From assembly GCF_036898465.1 (NCBI RefSeq), contig NZ_JARUMJ010000001.1, positions 5,580,001 to 5,644,000 on the forward strand: DNA of 64,000 nt, given 5' to 3'. The position numbers and the translations under genes are program-made. Below, in pieces: positions 1 to 8,215 of this stretch. Under the pieces are notes generated by a model. It had not been told where the DNA came from and did no database searches. It saw nothing but the letters and a program-made list of their open reading frames with translations. Source of the DNA: Streptomyces sp. B21-105 (lineage in GTDB: Bacteria > Actinomycetota > Actinomycetes > Streptomycetales > Streptomycetaceae). The first letter of the stretch is position 1; every line of letters begins with the position of its first letter.

Positions 1-280
1 GGAGCCCCACCGGGAAGAGCGTGATCAGCAGTGCCGCGCCGGCCGCCAGGATGCGGGGCATCCGGAACGTAAGGCGGTGCGGCAGCACCCAGGCGAGGGC
101 GTACAGGGCCATGGCCGTGTAGATCATGCCGCCGTACTGCCCCATGCCGTGGTGATGCCGGACGAGGGTGTACTCCATCGCGAGAACCGGCAGCCCGAAC
201 ACGGAAGCCACGAAGGGGGCTCTCCACCACGTCTTGTGGGGCTCGTGAAGCGGGGCCGGCAGGGTCTCGGTCTCGGTCAT
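1..280 (-). CDS. Multi-pass membrane protein, N-terminal fragment cut by window edge
   Basis: An ATG at 280 on the minus strand opens a frame with no stop before base 1, giving 93 visible residues. It begins MTETETLPAPLHEPHK. Three hydrophobic segments follow, at about residues 21-40, 51-67 and 77-93, with a His-rich loop (RHHHGMG) between the first two. It is therefore an integral membrane protein, truncated here only by the window. No family is recognised. It diverges from the gene at 426. Confidence 0.7.
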   Translation of the reverse strand, partial: MTETETLPAPLHEPHKTWWRAPFVASVFGLPVLAMEYTLVRHHHGMGQYGGMIYTAMALYALAWVLPHRLTFRMPRILAAGAALLITLFPVGL

Positions 281-425
281 GGCTCCACTTCACCAGCGCC
301 ACGCGTCCGATGCATCCGAACACGTACGTCCGCGACGTAGGTACGGGTACTCAACTGGCTCCGCGAGGTCCGCGCTACGGTACATGTCAAGTTTGCAGTG
401 ACAACGGGGACAACGGGAGACACGC

Positions 426-860
426 GTGGCGTGGGACGAGTGGGAGCAGCTCAAGAGCGCGGCGGCTGAGCGGCACGGGACCCAGATGCAACTGAACCAC
501 GTTCCGCTCGACCCGGCTGGCAGCGGCGGCACACTGGTCTCGAACAAGCCGGCCTGGTCCAAGGCCGGCAGTGACGTCGGCTTGATCCGTGAGGACCTCA
601 GCAAGGTGGGGGTCAAGCTGGCGGACGGCCAGAAGGGCATCGGCGAGGACGCCGGCTGTCTGACCGCGGCCGCCCAGAAGGACGTCTACCGCTCGTGGGA
701 GACGTACGTCAAGAACGTTGGTAACCGCTGCGGAAAGCTCTCCGGTCTGCTGGAGAAGGCCGGCAGCGACCAGTTGAAGACGGACGAGGCGATCAACGCC
801 GAGATAGGCAACATGAAGGTGGAGTACGCAGATACTCCGGCCGTCGGCGGCAAGGGCTGA
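426..860 (+). CDS. WXG100-like small helical protein, type VII-associated
   Basis: 144 residues from a GTG preceded by a CGGGAGA-type ribosome site. It opens MAWDEWEQLKSAAAERHG and is predicted to be mostly alpha-helical without a signal peptide. A central Trp (SWETYVKN) and Gly-rich turns fit the ESX/WXG100-like partner proteins that Streptomyces often encodes before DUF1023 hydrolases. It lies 19 bases before such a gene, presumably in one transcript. Inference: a secreted or chaperoning partner of that hydrolase. The family match is by composition and context, not a strong motif. Confidence 0.7.
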   Translation: MAWDEWEQLKSAAAERHGTQMQLNHVPLDPAGSGGTLVSNKPAWSKAGSDVGLIREDLSKVGVKLADGQKGIGEDAGCLTAAAQKDVYRSWETYVKNVGNRCGKLSGLLEKAGSDQLKTDEAINAEIGNMKVEYADTPAVGGKG

Positions 861-879
861 GGGGCGGTAACGAGACGTC

Positions 880-1629
880 ATGGACCTCGCAACGCTCAAG
901 GCCCTCAAGCCCACCGAGTACTCGGAAGCGGCCGACGGATACCGCAGCACCTCTGACATGGCGAGCGCGGCCAAGGATCGCATCGAGAACCAGATCGCCG
1001 CGGCGATGCGTAAAGCGCTGAAGGGCGAGGCCGCGACCGCCGCGATCAACCAACTGACGGAACTGGGCAAGAACTTCCACTACATCCAGGTGGAATGCGG
1101 TCTCGTCAGTACCGCGCTCGAAGCCTTCTCCTACGAGGTGGGAGCCGCCAAGACCAAGCTCGACGCGGCCCTCGACGGCGCTCAGGCCGCCAAGCTCACC
1201 GTGCTCGCGGACGGTTCGGTCTCCTACCCGGCGGGCGGGGAGAAGGACGCCGACGGCAAGATTCCCGACGGTGGCACGGTGAGCGGTCTGACAGACGGCA
1301 CGGCCGCCGCGGTCGGCCGGCAGGCGGCCAACTTCGACCCCAATCCGAACCACCGCTTGGCGCAGGACTACGCCGACCAGATAGCCGCAGCGCTGAAGGA
1401 GGCTACGGAGGCCGACGAGAAGTGGGCTCCGAAGCTGCGCGCGCTGAAGGCGGACGACGACCTGACCGTCTCCGACAGCGACTGGGCCGACGCGTCCTCG
1501 GACACGAAGGGCGTCGCGGAGGCAGGCAAGAAGTATTTCGACTCGCTTCCGCAACCGCCCAAGGACGGTACTCCGGAGTCGAACGCGGAATGGTGGACTG
1601 GCCTGAACGCGGAGGAGCAGGCCGCGTAG
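880..1629 (+). CDS. N-terminal helical part of a DUF1023-type protein, closed by in-frame TAG
   Basis: 249 residues (MDLATLKALKPTEY...), mostly helical, of the kind that normally forms the N-terminal half of Streptomyces alpha/beta-hydrolase (DUF1023) proteins. It ends in WWTGLNAEEQAA followed by TAG at 1627-1629. The frame stays open beyond the TAG and continues as ISMRPDAVGAMDGLPATARD, which is where the hydrolase half joins in intact relatives. The stop is therefore probably a TAC-to-TAG type nonsense change inside one ancestral gene spanning 880-2690. A truncated protein could still be made. Confidence 0.65.
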   Translation: MDLATLKALKPTEYSEAADGYRSTSDMASAAKDRIENQIAAAMRKALKGEAATAAINQLTELGKNFHYIQVECGLVSTALEAFSYEVGAAKTKLDAALDGAQAAKLTVLADGSVSYPAGGEKDADGKIPDGGTVSGLTDGTAAAVGRQAANFDPNPNHRLAQDYADQIAAALKEATEADEKWAPKLRALKADDDLTVSDSDWADASSDTKGVAEAGKKYFDSLPQPPKDGTPESNAEWWTGLNAEEQAA

Positions 1630-1635
1630 ATCTCC

Positions 1636-2690
1636 ATGCGCCCAGACGCCGTCGGTGCGATGGACGGTCTGCCCGCCACGGCTCGCGACGAGGCGAACCG
1701 CATCGTGTTGGAGGAGACGCGCGCCAAGATGCGGATGGAGTTGGATTCGATCCCGAAGCCGCCGGCCAACGAGTGGACCTGGATCACTGCTGGTGGCTAC
1801 CCGTCCAAGGTCCACACCGACGAATGGATGGACTGGCACAGAGAGTACGGGGACCGATCCGAGCAGCTGAAGCAGCACCTCAAGGGCATGCAGTACATAC
1901 AGGACCGGTTCGACCGGACCGGCGAAGGGGGCCTGCCCGAGGCCTATCTGCTCGGCTTCGACCCCGTGGGGCTGGACGACGGAAAGATCATCATGGCCAA
2001 TGGAAATCCGGACGTCGCGGATCACGTGGCTGTGTACGTGCCCGGTACCCACGCCGGCCTCGAGAAGATCGGGGAGAACGACACCCATGGAGACCTCGGC
2101 CGTGGCGAGACGCTGTGGGCGGAGAGCTCCAAGCTCGCTCCCGGCCAGAAGGTGTCCACGATCACCTGGCTCGACTACGACGCTTCGGACAGCATCGTTT
2201 CCGGGCGAGCAGCGGATCGCGCGCGGAGGAGGGTGGTCCTCGCCTGTACGACTTCCTCCAAGGAAGCAGAGCAGCCCATGAGGAGGCCACCGGAACCACC
2301 GCACACACCACGGTTCTCGGGCACAGCTACGGAAGCACGGTCGTCGGCGCCTCCGCACAGTCGGGGAGCTGGCAAGACCCCGAGGCCGTGGACGACTACA
2401 TGTTCGCAGGAAGCCCGGGCGTCCAAGCAGATCATGCGGCTGACTTCGGTGTGGGTGCGAACCACGTCTGGGCGATGGGCGGACCTGGGGACGACCAGCT
2501 CGTACGCCAAGGCGGTCGCTTGATGGGGCTCGGTGACAACCTGACCATCCCCACTGACGAATCGTTCGGTGGGAACGTGATGAAAAGCGACTCGGACGGG
2601 CACAGCGGATTCTGGGATGAGGGATCCGAGAGCCTGCGCAATCAGGCTGCGGTGATCGCTGGCAAATATCATAGGGTTGAACTTGAATAG
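1636..2690 (+). pseudogene. DUF1023 alpha/beta hydrolase, C-terminal part, frameshifted
   Basis: Reading from 1636 gives the start of a DUF1023-type hydrolase (DHVAVYVPGTHAG..., TWLDYDASDSIV). That frame then turns into unrelated Arg-rich sequence ending at 2523. From about 2199 the -1 frame restores the family: GPRLYDFLQGSRAAHEEA, the nucleophile elbow GHSYGS, then AGSPG and DGHSGFWDEGS, stopping at 2690. One base appears missing near the GTTTCC run at 2197-2202. Together with the TAG at 1627 this breaks the gene twice, so no full-length enzyme is expected. A sequencing error could explain the frameshift but less easily both lesions. Confidence 0.75.
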
Positions 2691-2691
2691 A

Positions 2692-3189
2692 ATGATAGCG
2701 AAGATTTCGTATGTGGTATTGGGCTGCACCCTGTTGGTCGCATGCTCGCAGAGAGATGAGGTCTCCAAAGTGGAGGTACGCGACAGTGATGCAGTCAAGA
2801 CGGAGATCGAGCAGGAGTCCAGCCGAATCCTGGAGATCATGGCGCTCAAAGGAAAGGTAACTAATACCGGAGCCGTGACTACTCCCTGCGCGAACTACGA
2901 CTCCAGCGAGAATGTGTACCGTGCCCGCCATCCGTGGAGTGTCTATCAGGTTCCCGTGGCGGAGATGGAGCGAGCCATGGACCGCCTACGTGCAGGACTG
3001 CCCGAGAAGGGATGGACGATAGTCAAGGATGGCGTTGATGGCAGCGTCGGCAAGAGTCCACAAATAGTGGCCGAGTCCAAAGGTAAGAAATTTGCGGTCG
3101 ATGTGCGGTTGCTTGATGAGCGAAAGCACGGTGATGACCCTTCACTCGTCGAGGTGACGGTCGAATCCGCCTGCTACCGGTCCAAGTAG
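2692..3189 (+). CDS. Small lipoprotein of unknown function
   Basis: A short signal (MIAKISYVVLGCTLLVAC) ends in the lipobox LVAC, so the product should be lipidated on Cys18 and held outside the membrane. The mature part is about 150 residues with two further Cys (TTPCANYDS and ESACYRSK) that could form a disulfide. A TTG at 2677 is an alternative start, overlapping the end of the broken hydrolase gene; neither start has a good ribosome site. The 5' part is visibly less GC-rich than neighbouring genes. No family is recognised. Confidence 0.65.
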   Translation: MIAKISYVVLGCTLLVACSQRDEVSKVEVRDSDAVKTEIEQESSRILEIMALKGKVTNTGAVTTPCANYDSSENVYRARHPWSVYQVPVAEMERAMDRLRAGLPEKGWTIVKDGVDGSVGKSPQIVAESKGKKFAVDVRLLDERKHGDDPSLVEVTVESACYRSK

Positions 3190-3318
3190 GCGTGCGGGAA
3201 TGAGTCTCTTCACCGAACACGCCTTCAGCCAGCCCGAGATCACCTGGCTCGAGGCCAGGTCGACGTCGCTCAACGAGGTGAGTCTGCGGGGATGGGCCTG
3301 GCGCATGCCGAAGCACGG

Positions 3319-4794
3319 TCAGTTCGACGACCAGCGACGTGTCCGGCGGCCCGGGAACGAGACCAGGCCCGTGTCCCAGGGACCGACCGCCATGCGGATC
3401 CGCTCACGGTGCTCGACGCCGCGGGACCAGGCTCCCGGCCAGGCGGCCGCGCCCACCGAAGCCCCGGCGAAAGCGCCCGCCAGCGCCGCGATCGAGTCCG
3501 AGTCTCCCGACGACCACGCCGCCCGGCGTAGCGCCGTCACCGGCTCTTCGGGAAAGAGAAGGAAGCAGTACAGGCCCGCCGCGAGTGCTTCCTCGGCGAT
3601 CCAGCCCGCGCCGACCGCCGCGCACGGGTCCCGTTCCGGATCCGGGGCGCGCAGCGCCGCCTCGACGGTGTCCAGAGCACGCAGGCACTCGTCCCAGCCG
3701 TGGGCGATGTACGCCGCGGGGTCAGCGGCCCCCGCTCGCTGAGCCAGGTCCCCGAGCCATGCGGCGTGGTAGGTCGTTCGCGACTTGAGGGCGTAGTGGC
3801 GCAGCCAGGGGAGGAGTTCCACCGGAGCGCAGTTGTGGGTGAGGAGCCAGACGGCATGGGCCGTCAGGTCGCTCGCGGCGAGCGCGGTGGGATGGCCGTG
3901 CGTCAGCGCGGCCTGCAACTGGGCTGCTCCGGACCGCTGTTCGGCGCTCAGGCCCGGGACCAGGCCGACCGGAGCGACCCGCATGTTGGCTCCGCACCCC
4001 TTGGACCCCAGCACGCTCGCCGCCTGCCACGGCCCGCCGCGTTCGAGCGCGGCACAGGCGTTCAGGCACGTCTGTCCCGGCGCGCGGCTGTTGTCGGGCG
4101 AGCGCAGCCACCGCACGAAGTGGGCCCGCAGGGCTGGTTCCAGCGTCTCGGCGGAGAAAGCCGCGTCGGCGTCCCGCGTGACGTCCACCAGGGCGTCCCC
4201 GACGGCCAGCGCCATCCGGGTGTCGTCGGTCACCAGCGCCACGCCATCGGTGAACGGCAGTTCCAGGTCCCGCCAGGCGCCGTATCGGGCGGCCGTCTGC
4301 TCCAGCGTGAGGAACTCGGTCGGGTAGCCCAGTGCGTCGCCGACGGCCAGGCCGACCATCGTGCCCGTCGCCCCGTCCTTGACCCGGTCCAGGAGCCATT
4401 CCTTCCCGGCGAGATCGTCGACGACGATGATGCTCGGCGCCTCGGTGAGCGAGCCGGGAACGACATGGCTGCGGGGACTGAAGGGCGAGTCCCGGATCAT
4501 TTCGGCGAGGGCCTGTGTGGGCGGAATTCCGCGCTGCCTGGCGTCGCGCAACCGCCTTCCCCACACCCCGAACTCGTTGTGTGCCGCGGGGCTCGCGTCG
4601 CTGCGGATGCGGACGCCCCCGGCCTCGTCCTCGTCGTTGGCCCACACATAGCCGATCATCCGGTCGTCGGCGTCGGCCACGGTCAGGTAGCGCACCGGCT
4701 TACCCGTGTGGCGGGCGTAACGCGGCGGCCCGCCCGTCACCACGAACGCCATGTCGGCCTCGAAGCGGGGATTCTTCTTCGGTTGCGGTTCCAT
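3319..4794 (-). CDS. ADP-ribosylglycohydrolase family protein with extra N-terminal domain
   Basis: 491 residues. Residues about 140-480 are an ADP-ribosylglycohydrolase (DraG-type) domain: VGLAVGDALG near 147, the metal-binding TDDT at 189-192 and the second metal site SGDSDS at 429-434. Such enzymes remove ADP-ribose from proteins or small molecules using two Mg ions. The first 130 residues are an unrecognised domain. The start ATG follows GGAGGAACGGACGCTG. It is the last gene of the minus-strand toxin-immunity run, 85 bases after the previous gene. ADP-ribosylglycohydrolases can act as immunity to ADP-ribosyltransferase toxins, but no such toxin is in this window. Confidence 0.85.
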   Translation of the reverse strand: MEPQPKKNPRFEADMAFVVTGGPPRYARHTGKPVRYLTVADADDRMIGYVWANDEDEAGGVRIRSDASPAAHNEFGVWGRRLRDARQRGIPPTQALAEMIRDSPFSPRSHVVPGSLTEAPSIIVVDDLAGKEWLLDRVKDGATGTMVGLAVGDALGYPTEFLTLEQTAARYGAWRDLELPFTDGVALVTDDTRMALAVGDALVDVTRDADAAFSAETLEPALRAHFVRWLRSPDNSRAPGQTCLNACAALERGGPWQAASVLGSKGCGANMRVAPVGLVPGLSAEQRSGAAQLQAALTHGHPTALAASDLTAHAVWLLTHNCAPVELLPWLRHYALKSRTTYHAAWLGDLAQRAGAADPAAYIAHGWDECLRALDTVEAALRAPDPERDPCAAVGAGWIAEEALAAGLYCFLLFPEEPVTALRRAAWSSGDSDSIAALAGAFAGASVGAAAWPGAWSRGVEHRERIRMAVGPWDTGLVSFPGRRTRRWSSN

Positions 4795-4879
4795 CAGCGT
4801 CCGTTCCTCCAGCGCCCGTTCCTCCTTATGCGGCCGCCGAGCAGCTTCCGCATGCCCGGCCCTTCGGGGGGCGGTTGGT

Positions 4880-6181
4880 TCAGCGGTAGCGGATCACGTG
4901 CAGGCGGTGGACTCCTGCCGGGTCCAGTGACAGGGGGGCGTCGGACGAACCGTCGAGCAGCATCACGCCCTCCGCCGTCACGACGGCGTTCAGCAGCCAC
5001 CCCACCGCTTCTCGCGACCGGCCGTCCGTCCGCCGTACCCAGACCAGCGCCCGCGCGCCGGTGGCCAGGGCCGACAAGGCGTCCGCCGCGGTCTGCCAGT
5101 CGACGTGCTCGGACGTGGACAGGACGGTGCCCAGCTCCGCGAGCGTCGGCTCGAACCAGCTGGCGCGGCCGGGCGGGGGCGGTGGGGGGAAGCCTTTCGG
5201 ACCCGGGTTCTCGCCGGCGTTCCAGCGCGCCAGCCAGGCCCAGGGCTCCGCGTTGGGCAGGCCGAACGGGGCGCCGTTGTCCTTGGGGACGACGACCGTC
5301 GCGTCGAGCATGGCGTCCTGCCAGCGTCCGCCGTCCAGGAACCGCCTGGTGTTGCAGGAGAAGACCCAGCCCCGCCGGATCTCGTCCTCGGCCGTCGGCG
5401 ACACCAGGTCGACCTGTCCGTGGTATGCGTCGTCGAGCCAGAGCCGGGCCTTGGCTGCCGCGGAGGCGAAGTCGTGCGCCTCCCGCTCCCACGCCTGCGG
5501 CGGGGCCTCCCGCGTCGCGGGCAGGGAGCGCAGGAGGACCAGCTCGTGCACCAGGTCCGCTCTGTCGAGTCTGGCGAGGGACGAGGTCAGGCCGTCCAGC
5601 AGGACCACCTGGCCGTTGTTGTTGTGTGCGTAGAGGAGGTTCCCGGACGCCTCGGCGCCGCCGATCGCGCGGCGGACCCAGACCACGCCCCGCGTGTCGG
5701 GACCCGGCTCGCTCATGGCGCCGATCACGTCGTCCCAGCCGCGCACGGGAACCCGCTGGAACGACGGGAAGTAGCGCCGGGTCAGCCTGGACCACCAGCC
5801 GGGCGCCTCGTCGGAGGGCTGCCAGGGCAACGGGACCGACGGGGCACGCTCGACGGCGGAGTGCACGGCCACCAGACAGCCGCGCGCGTTGATCCTGCGT
5901 GCCTGGTCGGTGACCCTGCGCGCCGCCTGCCGGGGGTCGACCGCGTCCATGTCCCCGAGGGGGTCGCTGGCCGACGGGTGGAAGGCCGGGCTGCCGTCCT
6001 TCGGGACGACGACGGAGGCCGCGAGCATGGGCGTGGCGGGGTAGCCCGGCTGGGTCAGGGTCCGGCAGGAGAACATCCACGCGGTGGGAGTCTCGTGAAC
6101 CGGCTGCGGAACGGAGAGTTCGACCAGACCCCGGTATGTCTCGGTCAGCCACGCGGCCGCTCGGGTGTCAGGGCTCATCAC
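4880..6181 (-). CDS. Duplicated YrhB (Imm35)-like immunity plus inactive papain-toxin-like repeats
   Basis: 433 residues made of two copies of one unit. Unit A (about 3-230) and unit B (about 235-433) each start with a YrhB-like domain: TAWMFSCRTL...SVVVPKDG in A and RGWVFSCNTR...TVVVPKDN in B, the same pattern as the small immunity protein just upstream. Each then has a segment matching the end of the neighbouring toxin: WDDVIGAM...RGVVWVRR...GNLLYAHNNNGQVVLLDG in A, and WQTAADAL...RALVWVRR...GWLLNAVVTAEGVMLLDG in B. The toxin's catalytic His is Asn in A and Trp in B, and its NC cysteine region is absent, so no activity is expected. GTG at 6181 follows AAGGAG by 9 bases; ATG at 6178 is the alternative. 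Confidence 0.75.
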   Translation of the reverse strand: MMSPDTRAAAWLTETYRGLVELSVPQPVHETPTAWMFSCRTLTQPGYPATPMLAASVVVPKDGSPAFHPSASDPLGDMDAVDPRQAARRVTDQARRINARGCLVAVHSAVERAPSVPLPWQPSDEAPGWWSRLTRRYFPSFQRVPVRGWDDVIGAMSEPGPDTRGVVWVRRAIGGAEASGNLLYAHNNNGQVVLLDGLTSSLARLDRADLVHELVLLRSLPATREAPPQAWEREAHDFASAAAKARLWLDDAYHGQVDLVSPTAEDEIRRGWVFSCNTRRFLDGGRWQDAMLDATVVVPKDNGAPFGLPNAEPWAWLARWNAGENPGPKGFPPPPPPGRASWFEPTLAELGTVLSTSEHVDWQTAADALSALATGARALVWVRRTDGRSREAVGWLLNAVVTAEGVMLLDGSSDAPLSLDPAGVHRLHVIRYR

Positions 6182-6187
6182 GGCTGC

Positions 6188-6484
6188 CTACTCCTTGGGG
6201 GGCCAGTTGCCCGAGGCGCGTCGGGACATGTAGTCGTCCACCGGAAACGCGCTCGGCGGGAAGTGGGCCCTTCCTCCGTCGTGCGGCACGACGACCACGC
6301 TGGTGATCGGCGACAGCAGCCAGTCCCCGGTCTCGATGTGCTCTTTCCAGTCGAAGGCGACCGCCCATCCGTAGGGGTATTCGACGGACTTCTCCGGAAG
6401 CATGACCAGCGATTCCGTCTTCTCGGGATAGACCGCCCTGAGGAGCGCTGCCGCGGAATCCAACGCCTCGTCTCTGCTCGGCAT
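6188..6484 (-). CDS. YrhB (Imm35)-like immunity protein
   Basis: 98 residues, no signal peptide. The core YGWAVAFDWKEHIETGD followed by SVVVVPHDGG is the YrhB/Imm35 pattern found in immunity proteins next to polymorphic toxins. Its ATG follows the toxin's TAG with no gap (TAG then ATG), so the two are probably translationally coupled and made in fixed ratio. Inference: it binds and blocks the papain-fold domain of the toxin at 6485-8215 in the producing cell. Confidence 0.75.
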   Translation of the reverse strand: MPSRDEALDSAAALLRAVYPEKTESLVMLPEKSVEYPYGWAVAFDWKEHIETGDWLLSPITSVVVVPHDGGRAHFPPSAFPVDDYMSRRASGNWPPKE

Positions 6485-8215
6485 CTACTTGACTACCTTC
6501 TCGTAGGGGACGTGCTGGATTTCCACCACGTTCTTCTCCAGGGTGGCGAGCTTTCCGGTCTGCCCGTCGAGGAAGACCACTCCGTGGTCGGTGTTCACCG
6601 CGTTGAAGAAGTGGCCCGAATTTCCTCGGCCGATGAAGACGGCACTCTTCGCCCCGTCGCCGCGAGCCTGTAGGTCGCGAATGAGATCATCGTAGCTGTC
6701 GGCCTTCCGCCAGGGCTGGGTCTCGTCCAGAACCTTGAACGGCTCCAACGGAAGGTGTCCGGGGCCCGGCCGAGGCGCCGCGCTGACCTCGATGTCCTCG
6801 ATCCGGCGCGCGGTCGAGACCGTGGTGTGCGCGCAGTTCTGCGTGTACCCGTCCTCCCAGCGGTTGTTGATGTCCTTCAGCCACGGATACTGGTCGTCGA
6901 GGAATTCCTGGGCCACCTTCGGATCCACCGAGTCGGCGTGAATGGCCCTCTCCGACACGTGATCCGTGCTGCGGGCGAGACCGCTCCAGTCCTTGGGGGC
7001 ATCCGCGGCCGCCTTCGCCGTTTTCTGCCCGGCGACGAGTTCGTCCCCGTATTTGAGGCCCTGGGCCGCGCTGCTCTCCAGACCTTCTTTCATCCCCAGC
7101 CGCAGCCCGCCGCGGGCCAGCCCCGCGCCCTTCGTCCCGAACAGTTCGGGCAGGAGTCTGCCGGTGAATTCGGAAGGGTCCTTCTTGAAGCCGTCCACCG
7201 TCGCCTGGACGACGCGTTCGGGGTGGGCGGCGGTGGAGACGAGTCCGGCCAGCGTCATGTTGACGTTCTGGATGTACTCGGCCGGATGCATGAGGTTGTA
7301 CGGGTCCGTGGGGTTCAGCCCGCGCACGAAGTTCAGCAACCCCGCCGTGCCCTTGAGGGCGCCGCCGATGACATGGGTGAGCTCGGTGTTGACGGCCTGG
7401 TAGCCGTCGATCAGGTTGCTGCCGAACCGGTCCAGCGGCGGTGGTTCGGCGGGGGCGTGCGCGAGCGCCGCCTTGACCTGGGTCTGCGCCTCGCCGGCGA
7501 CGAGGTTGCGCTGCTTGCGGGCCTGAGCGAGCCTGGCGCGCGCCGCCCTCATCCCCTCGATGCCCGGATCGTGGAACGGCTCGGGCTGCGGCCCCGGATC
7601 CTGGTCGGCCTTGATCTTGGCGTTGTAGGCGTCGACCTTCTTGTTGTACGCCTCCACGGCGTCCACGGAGGCCTTCTTGCCCTTCTTGTACTGCTCGACG
7701 GCCTCCTGGGCCTGCCGCTGGGCCCACTCGACCGTGTCCGCGTAGGCGTCCAGAGCCACGCCGGCCGCCTCACAGGCATCGGCCGCGTACAGCCACTTCA
7801 TGGGATGCACGCCGAACTTCTCGCGGAAGACGTCTCCGCCCACCCCCTTCCAGCCGGCCGAGTCGACCTTCTTCATCCCGGTGCCGACTTTGTCGAACGC
7901 GGCCTGGAAGTCCTTGAGGTGTTTGGCGCTCGCCCGGATCTTCGCGGGGCTGCCGTGGACGAGCTCGTCGGCCTGCTCGGTCTGGCCGAGCTGCTGTTCC
8001 CCGGGGGTGGCGCCGAGGTCGGAGGCGAGCTCGTCGCCGAAGTCCTCCACCGCGTCGGCGGCGCTGTGCAGGCCCACGTGGTCGAGGCCGTCGCCGACCT
8101 TGTCGGTGGCGTAGTCGATGCCCTCGCCGAGCTTCTTCTTGCCCTCGTCGACGAGCTTCTCGCCGTACTCCAGGCCGCTGTTCAGACCGCCCTTGATGTC
8201 GTCGACGATCCCCAT
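6485..8215 (-). CDS. Type VII-type polymorphic toxin with C-terminal papain-fold (Tox-PL) domain
   Basis: 576 residues. The N-terminal region is helical with a WKG motif at 122-124 and the look of a type VII secretion/T7SS leader domain. Next come a coiled, Lys-rich stretch (about 150-215) and a long linker. The C-terminal domain (about 430-576) has GYTQNC with Cys461, GHFFNAVN with His535 and VVFLDGQTG with Asp550, spaced as in the papain-fold toxin 1 (Tox-PL, glutamine deamidase-like) family. Inference: an antibacterial effector acting in a neighbouring cell. Its TAG abuts the immunity gene, and its ATG overlaps the stop of the gene before it. No secretion ATPase is in this window. Confidence 0.8.
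   Translation of the reverse strand: MGIVDDIKGGLNSGLEYGEKLVDEGKKKLGEGIDYATDKVGDGLDHVGLHSAADAVEDFGDELASDLGATPGEQQLGQTEQADELVHGSPAKIRASAKHLKDFQAAFDKVGTGMKKVDSAGWKGVGGDVFREKFGVHPMKWLYAADACEAAGVALDAYADTVEWAQRQAQEAVEQYKKGKKASVDAVEAYNKKVDAYNAKIKADQDPGPQPEPFHDPGIEGMRAARARLAQARKQRNLVAGEAQTQVKAALAHAPAEPPPLDRFGSNLIDGYQAVNTELTHVIGGALKGTAGLLNFVRGLNPTDPYNLMHPAEYIQNVNMTLAGLVSTAAHPERVVQATVDGFKKDPSEFTGRLLPELFGTKGAGLARGGLRLGMKEGLESSAAQGLKYGDELVAGQKTAKAAADAPKDWSGLARSTDHVSERAIHADSVDPKVAQEFLDDQYPWLKDINNRWEDGYTQNCAHTTVSTARRIEDIEVSAAPRPGPGHLPLEPFKVLDETQPWRKADSYDDLIRDLQARGDGAKSAVFIGRGNSGHFFNAVNTDHGVVFLDGQTGKLATLEKNVVEIQHVPYEKVVK

Noticed and set aside
2185..2210. Programmed -1 frameshift in the DUF1023 gene
   Set aside because: The junction GTTTCC lacks a classical X-XXY-YYZ slippery site and no strong downstream structure was noticed. 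The second lesion (TAG at 1627) also favours decay or error.
793..2931. 712-codon minus-strand open frame opposite the DUF1023 region
   Set aside because: The translation is Arg/His/Leu-rich without domains, whereas the plus strand shows recognisable motifs in its frames.
5105..6673. 522-codon plus-strand open frame opposite the immunity genes
   Set aside because: Antisense shadow of three minus-strand genes with matching domain patterns; composition is typical of a shadow frame.
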